DNA of 64,000 nt from Rhyacichthys aspro (lineage: Eukaryota; Chordata; Actinopteri; Gobiiformes; Rhyacichthyidae), in the NCBI GenBank assembly GCA_036850595.1, contig CM072166.1, positions 12,387,758-12,451,757 of the forward strand. Direction: 5' to 3'. The stretch's first letter is position 1, and each line of letters begins with the position of its first letter. Under the pieces are notes generated by a model. The model ran no database searches, was not told where the DNA came from, and saw only the letters and a program-made list of their open reading frames with translations. The position numbers and the translations under genes were made by a program. This document shows, piece by piece, positions 59,248 through 64,000 of the stretch.

Positions 59248-60181
59248 TTAGAAAGAAAAAGTGTTGAGGTAGTCTGTAATAAACAAATATAGTAAAGAAA
59301 ACCAACCCTACACTACAACTCATAGACTGTCGAATAGACCAATACACTGTCCCTTCACCGATATAAAACTAGTATCCATTACAGAACCAGGAATGAGTAC
59401 AATATTGAGTGAAAAAACATCAGTGTTCAGGAAGCACTGAGCATTGCAGTCTCAAACTTAGTTGTTGCTAGTGATGCTAACAGTCATTCTTTACCAATTA
59501 ACCCAAGACTTGTTCTTTGAAAAGAAGCCTTGAAAGAACTCTTTGAAGCTACTAGAAGCCGAGCAAGCTGCCAATCATTTCCCATGTGGGGCTGTGGAGT
59601 GGCCTACTACTTGAATCAAATCTTATGTAACAAAGTAATAACCTCCCGATTGACTTTTATGATCTTTTTAGAATGCAAGTCAACTGGACCAAAGCTTCTT
59701 GCATCTTGGAACACTAACAATACAGTGAAGTGTATGTCATTTTTAGTCAACATTAAAAACCATGACGTCTCATTCTAAATTAAAACTAGCAGAACTTCCA
59801 TAGCATAGCAGAGGCTCTATGAAATCAATTAGTAACAAGCAGAATATGTTTGTGTAAAGAGTTAGATTGGCAAATGAGTCATCAATGGGTCATCAAAAAA
59901 AAAAAAAAAGTGAAAAACACTAGCCTGCGACTGTAGAGGATACAGACAGAAAGAAAACTTAAACACGAGGATGACTGGGAGGAAAGACAGAGAGTGAAAT
60001 CTGTGGGAACAGAAATTTACTTGCCAATTTCCTGTCGCCGACAGGCAAAAGTGTTGACAATGGCACTTGACAGCCATCTCCCCCTGACCGCCACCCTTTC
60101 ATTCGGTATTGTAAATAAACAGTTTAAAGGGAAATGTCAGGCGAGAGACGGAAGGAGCAGCTCTGAATATAATGTCCCCGC

Positions 60182-60203
60182 CCTCCTCCTCCTCCTCCTC
60201 CTG
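60182..60203 (+). repeat. CCT trinucleotide microsatellite
   Basis: About seven CCT units within a GC-rich block in the probable cpped1 intron. Confidence 0.85.
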
Positions 60204-62889
60204 GTGCCGCAGCCCCGTTGCCAGGCGAGTGACGGACGGGGTGAGTAATGAGGATGGCACACACAACCTGCTCTACTGGAGATGACGGTAACAGGGCCAG
60301 ACGTCGTGGCGTTTAAAGGTCCCCCGGGCCTGGAGATTTGAACCCGATGCTTGCACTATCCCCTGTCCCGCTGTGTCCATAATACATCTGGCTGTGACCT
60401 ATAAATGTGACCGATCAGAGGGCAACGGCGGGGGACGGAAAATGGACGCCGGCCATGTTTGGGTCTAAATAGCACAGTCATCAGCATGATAAGGACACTT
60501 GGACGCCTGAAGCAAGACTTGAGATGAGAGCGGGAGACGTGGCCAAGAGTGTTCATGACCGTCTCTGTGAAGCTAAACTGGTGGCCAATACGACCCAAAA
60601 AGAGGAGAGGGAGGCAACACTTGCTGTATGAGTAAGCCAAGCCGAATCTGAGCTGCATATGAATAGCTCGCCTTGAGTCAAATTTTAGAGGCCAAGGACA
60701 TTGTACAGATGGCATGTGCACTACTTATGACATCCCACTTGTGCTCAATACGCTGCAGCATTCAACACATGAATATACATGCACTGTGATTGAATTAAAC
60801 ATGTAAACAGAACAAGGGTAAAGCCTCGTTTTTAATAGGAACGGCTCGGTTCAGAGGGGTACAGGTCAGGTCAGCAGGGGTCAGTTCACATTGCCAAGAG
60901 GGGTAACAAAGCAACCCAAAAAAGCGCACCATACTGCTTTGATAACACCACTACTTTTGCTTCCATCATTGTGCTTTCCAAAAGGTTCAACAAAGTCTGC
61001 ATTGGTGATTGAACCAAAAAGACTTGATGTGAACGGAAAAGGAAAAAGACAATTTAAGAAAATCTGTAATGTAATAAGGTTTTTGTGATGGCAAATTGGT
61101 TCAGTTTTACCTTTTTAAATAAAATAATAGCAGGCAGGTCGCTATTTGTTATGGGATTGGGGGACTGGCACTGTAAAGAAATTAGTTTTTGGCTACCGCA
61201 GCTTTAAGGTTTGTCGGCATCCTTGTTCTCTGTGCCCGTTCCTTAAAGCCAGGCAGTACCTCATGCTAGCTCCCTAATTGTCATGCAAAGGTAGTCTGCT
61301 TTGGTTGGCAACTTGTGGTTCTTTTAGCTCAATATTAACGCTGCAGTGGGTCCTGCCAGCCCCTTCCACTTCGCCCGTTATCAAGTCAGACAGATGGACA
61401 TTGGAAAACAACACAGAGTGGTCACTCGTTTTCATTACAGTGGCTTCAATAAAAGCCTCCCCTTGCTAATAACGCCTGCCAATCCACTGGTTCCTTTCAC
61501 TGGAAAATGCACATGCTTTAGGAGTGGAGCTGGCCGCTTTGTGTTTGCAGGTTGATATTAATCACATTGACTGAAAATAAGAGAGAGGGCATTTGTCAAA
61601 TACCACTTGTCGTTCCAAATAAGGTGTGAAAAACAGCAACAAAATGATGATGTTTACCCAGCCAGCTATTTGAGGAGGCCCAGTTTTATTCCGAAAATCT
61701 ATTTGTCTGGCTCGACAGTGGAAGCATCTGGTGGGTTGGGGAACCAGCTGCCACAGTGGCATTAGAAGTCAGTTTGCTGTCCTGTTTCCAAGACATCTAA
61801 TATGACAAACTCCCAGTGTAACATGGAAGGAGTGAATCAATTGGACAATGATGGAGAAAAACAAACAGTGGCTGGGAGATATTCTTTACGAACTAAGGCC
61901 ATAAATAAAAGGAGTGTCATATTCTTTCTTGCTAACCACTAGTCATGGGCTCAAGTGTTTGGAGACATATTGTGGTGAGATTTGGTGGAAGTTCCCAGGT
62001 GGTTGTGGAAAGATAAATACTGCTACAAAGTGGGCCGACAACTTTTTGCTTCCAGCTCCACTGTCTGGAGCAAACCGGCCGTACTTTGCCTAAACAGCAG
62101 CAGCTGGCTCCTTGAGGTTTTCAGAAATGGGGAGTTTTTGATCAATAGCTGAAATCATCTGCGCAGAAACTAAAGCTGCCTGAAAATAGCCACGAGGCCT
62201 GTGCTTTTTCATAAATAAATAGCAGCCGCTGTCATGGGAGAGCACATTGTTTACTGACTCTGGCTGGGAAAACGAGCAGACTGGTGTTCAAACCTAGCGC
62301 AATCTGAAATATTGTGTAATTGAACCATCCCTGAGCTGATGTTCTTCACAGAGTGCATTAATTAGATTATGGCTAAGCTCAGAAGGCAGCTGAGAATATA
62401 TTAATCAATAGGTTTCAAGAATGTTTTATTCTCTTTAAAGCACAAGAAGCAGCTAAGATACAACTAACTACACTTGAGAGAAACTGCAGCAATTGAGCAC
62501 AAGCATATGGAAAATTCTCAGGAACAATACAAAAAAGAGCATGAGAAATTTCATCATTTAATAAAATCTGAAAGAATGTATGTATATTATAAGATATATT
62601 GTGCAAAAATAATTGAAAGATGGATTAAAAACAGGAAAACTATCATAGCTTTTAACGTAAACCATGCTAAGGCAACACAAAAAAACATGCCAACATGAAA
62701 AAGAAAAAAAACAAAAACAATGGTAAGAACAATGGAATGCCTCCAGCTGCAGTTGTGTTAAAGCCCAGATCGATGGCCATGGTTTATAAAGCATTTAGGG
62801 CAAATAAATGAAGTGTATAAAAGACATGAGTCCATTGGAAGAGAATCTGTAGCTCTGATAAGTAACTACCACCTTAACTGACAGATTTC

Positions 62890-63080
62890 CTGTGGGAAAC
62901 AATGAATATAAATTGGTTTTGTTTCACAGTTTTTAGTGAACTTATCTTCAAACCTATTCCTACTGGGTTTGTTCACAGACATCAGCATGTACCTACCATA
63001 GGTACTTGCAGGCACTAGAAAGGATGGGTGTGAGGTGTGTAATCTACATTTTCACCACCAGATGCCTTTAAAACTGCACA
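62890..63080 (+). repeat. Interspersed repeat, family A copy 3
   Basis: Shares TTGTTCACAGACATCA with 30489-30505 of copy 2, and TTTTCACCACCAGATGCC with the right end of copy 1 (TTTCACCAACAGATGCC). Diverged and left-truncated. Confidence 0.45.
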
Positions 63081-63202
63081 CTGCAAAGTAAACAGAACAC
63101 CTAAATATGCACAAATTCACACACAAAAGATCAACTTTTTTATTTAACATTTTGGATTGTGGCTGAACATGCAGGGTTTGCAAGAATTGACACTGCCTAG
63201 AC

Positions 63203-63544
63203 CAGTGGTTCTCAAACTGTGGTACTGGTACCACTGGTGGTACTCTGGCTCACTGTGGTGGTACTTCAGAATCTCTGATAGCAACAAAATGTAGGAAAAT
63301 TGATTTCTGCTACAGCTTTTATATTATACACTTTACTCTACCACTAAATGCTTGGACTCTTAAAATGCTATGGGATTCAAAATGTGATTTCAAAGAAGCA
63401 GACAAAATTAATTTCATAACATTCATATAAGGACAGGTATGTATTCATACAATTAATTAAAATAGCATAAATAATAAAGGTGGTACTTGAAAAGAAAAAT
63501 ATTTTCTGGGGAGGTACTTGATTTGAAGAGTTTGAGAACTACTG
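63203..63544. mobile_element. hAT MITE with perfect 8-bp target duplication
   Basis: Inverted termini CAGTGGTTCTCAAACT (63203-63218) and CAGTAGTTCTCAAACT (complement of 63529-63544) differ at one base. They are flanked by identical GCCTAGAC at 63195-63202 and 63545-63552. An 8-bp duplication with CAGTGGTTCTCAA termini is diagnostic of the hAT superfamily. The 342-bp body has repeated GGTGGTACTT motifs near both ends and no transposase. The perfect duplication suggests a fairly recent insertion. Confidence 0.92.
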
Positions 63545-64000
63545 GCCTAGACCAAGACAACATGGGTCTCAGCGAGTTTGTGAACTCACAAATATCATGA
63601 ATACAGCTGTTGTGCATGATTTCCCACAGGACCCCTGTTCCTAGCCATCAGAGTACATTACTAACAACTACTATAAAACATACTGTGACTGGTTAATATT
63701 CCCCTTGAATGCATTTTGTTGCCTTCTACTAATTTCAACCACTGAAAACATAATAAAAATCCACCTGTCTGTTTTTCTACTCAGAGCAGAAAGTAAACAC
63801 TCCATGAAACCATTTGACTGGTGAACGGTTTACAATGCGTGCAATCACTTTCCTGTTATGTGAAATTTGAGAGTCCCTTTAAACACACAGCATCTGCATG
63901 ATCCTATGTAAAGCAGCAGATGTTCCAAAATGGGGCTCATGGGAGCACCGCTGCTTGATTTGGTCTGAGTAAAAGAGATGCTAAAGAGAGTTAAAGCTCA

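Larger units (their letters stand above)
53672..64000 (-). other. cpped1: Probable cpped1 upstream intron (over 10 kb)
   Basis: The exon carrying the CGDLxHAMPG-type motif, expected upstream, was searched for on the minus strand and not found, so this is probably intron with the 5' exons outside the window. It contains a CCT microsatellite (60182-60203), two well-delimited MITEs and a family A repeat copy. GC-richer non-coding blocks at about 59990-60500 and 61200-62350 could be conserved regulatory DNA. No other gene is supported. Confidence 0.55.

Noticed and set aside
60300..60370. B-box-like GGGTTCAAATCTC on the minus strand
   Set aside because: No A box or foldable tRNA upstream, so a chance match.
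53672..64000. Search for the cpped1 exon with the CGDLxHAMPG-type motif
   Set aside because: No minus-strand match was found by eye; the 5' exons are assumed to lie beyond the window.

Overview
The window is vertebrate nuclear DNA, most likely from a teleost fish. It has spliced genes with GT-AG introns, AT-rich non-coding sequence, and many decayed fish-type transposons (tRNA-derived SINE, LINE reverse-transcriptase fragments, hAT and Harbinger-like MITEs). There are no operons, bacterial genes, CRISPR arrays or viral genes. Three protein genes are recognisable, all on the minus strand. Their families come from human chromosome 16p13: MRTFB (myocardin-related transcription factor B, 5' end only), ERCC4/XPF (complete) and CPPED1 (3' part). 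No new multi-gene system was found.

Layout, left to right. 1-11,900 holds the 5' end of mrtfb: a CpG-rich promoter and non-coding exon 1 near 11.7-11.9 kb, a 9.3 kb first intron with a long degenerate minisatellite (9.4-10.15 kb), the first coding exon at 2,175-2,331, and the next intron, which starts with a CpG-rich block at the window edge that may be an internal promoter. 11,900-13,132 is intergenic sequence plus the ercc4 3'UTR. 13,133-18,699 is the full ercc4 gene: 11 coding exons joined in phase into 901 codons plus stop, with intact nuclease motif and C-terminal HhH region. 18,700-37,900 is about 19 kb in which I find no convincing gene. It holds interspersed repeats, LINE and hAT relics, a 50-60 bp minisatellite, and a GC-rich island of unknown origin at 31.2-31.5 kb.

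37,924-53,671 contains the last four coding exons of cpped1, with a 13.9 kb intron before the terminal exon and a 105 bp intron between two others. The 5' exons are not in the window, so 53,672-64,000 is probably intron. It carries two clear MITEs: a Harbinger-like element at 58.95-59.25 kb and an hAT element at 63.2-63.5 kb with a perfect 8-bp target duplication.

The three genes do not form a pathway. MRTFB is an SRF coactivator, ERCC4 is the nuclease subunit of ERCC1-XPF in DNA repair, and CPPED1 is a cytosolic metallophosphatase. Their proximity reflects conserved vertebrate synteny, with an apparent change of cpped1 orientation and no detectable shisa9 compared with human. All exon borders were derived by hand from splice consensus and reading phase.
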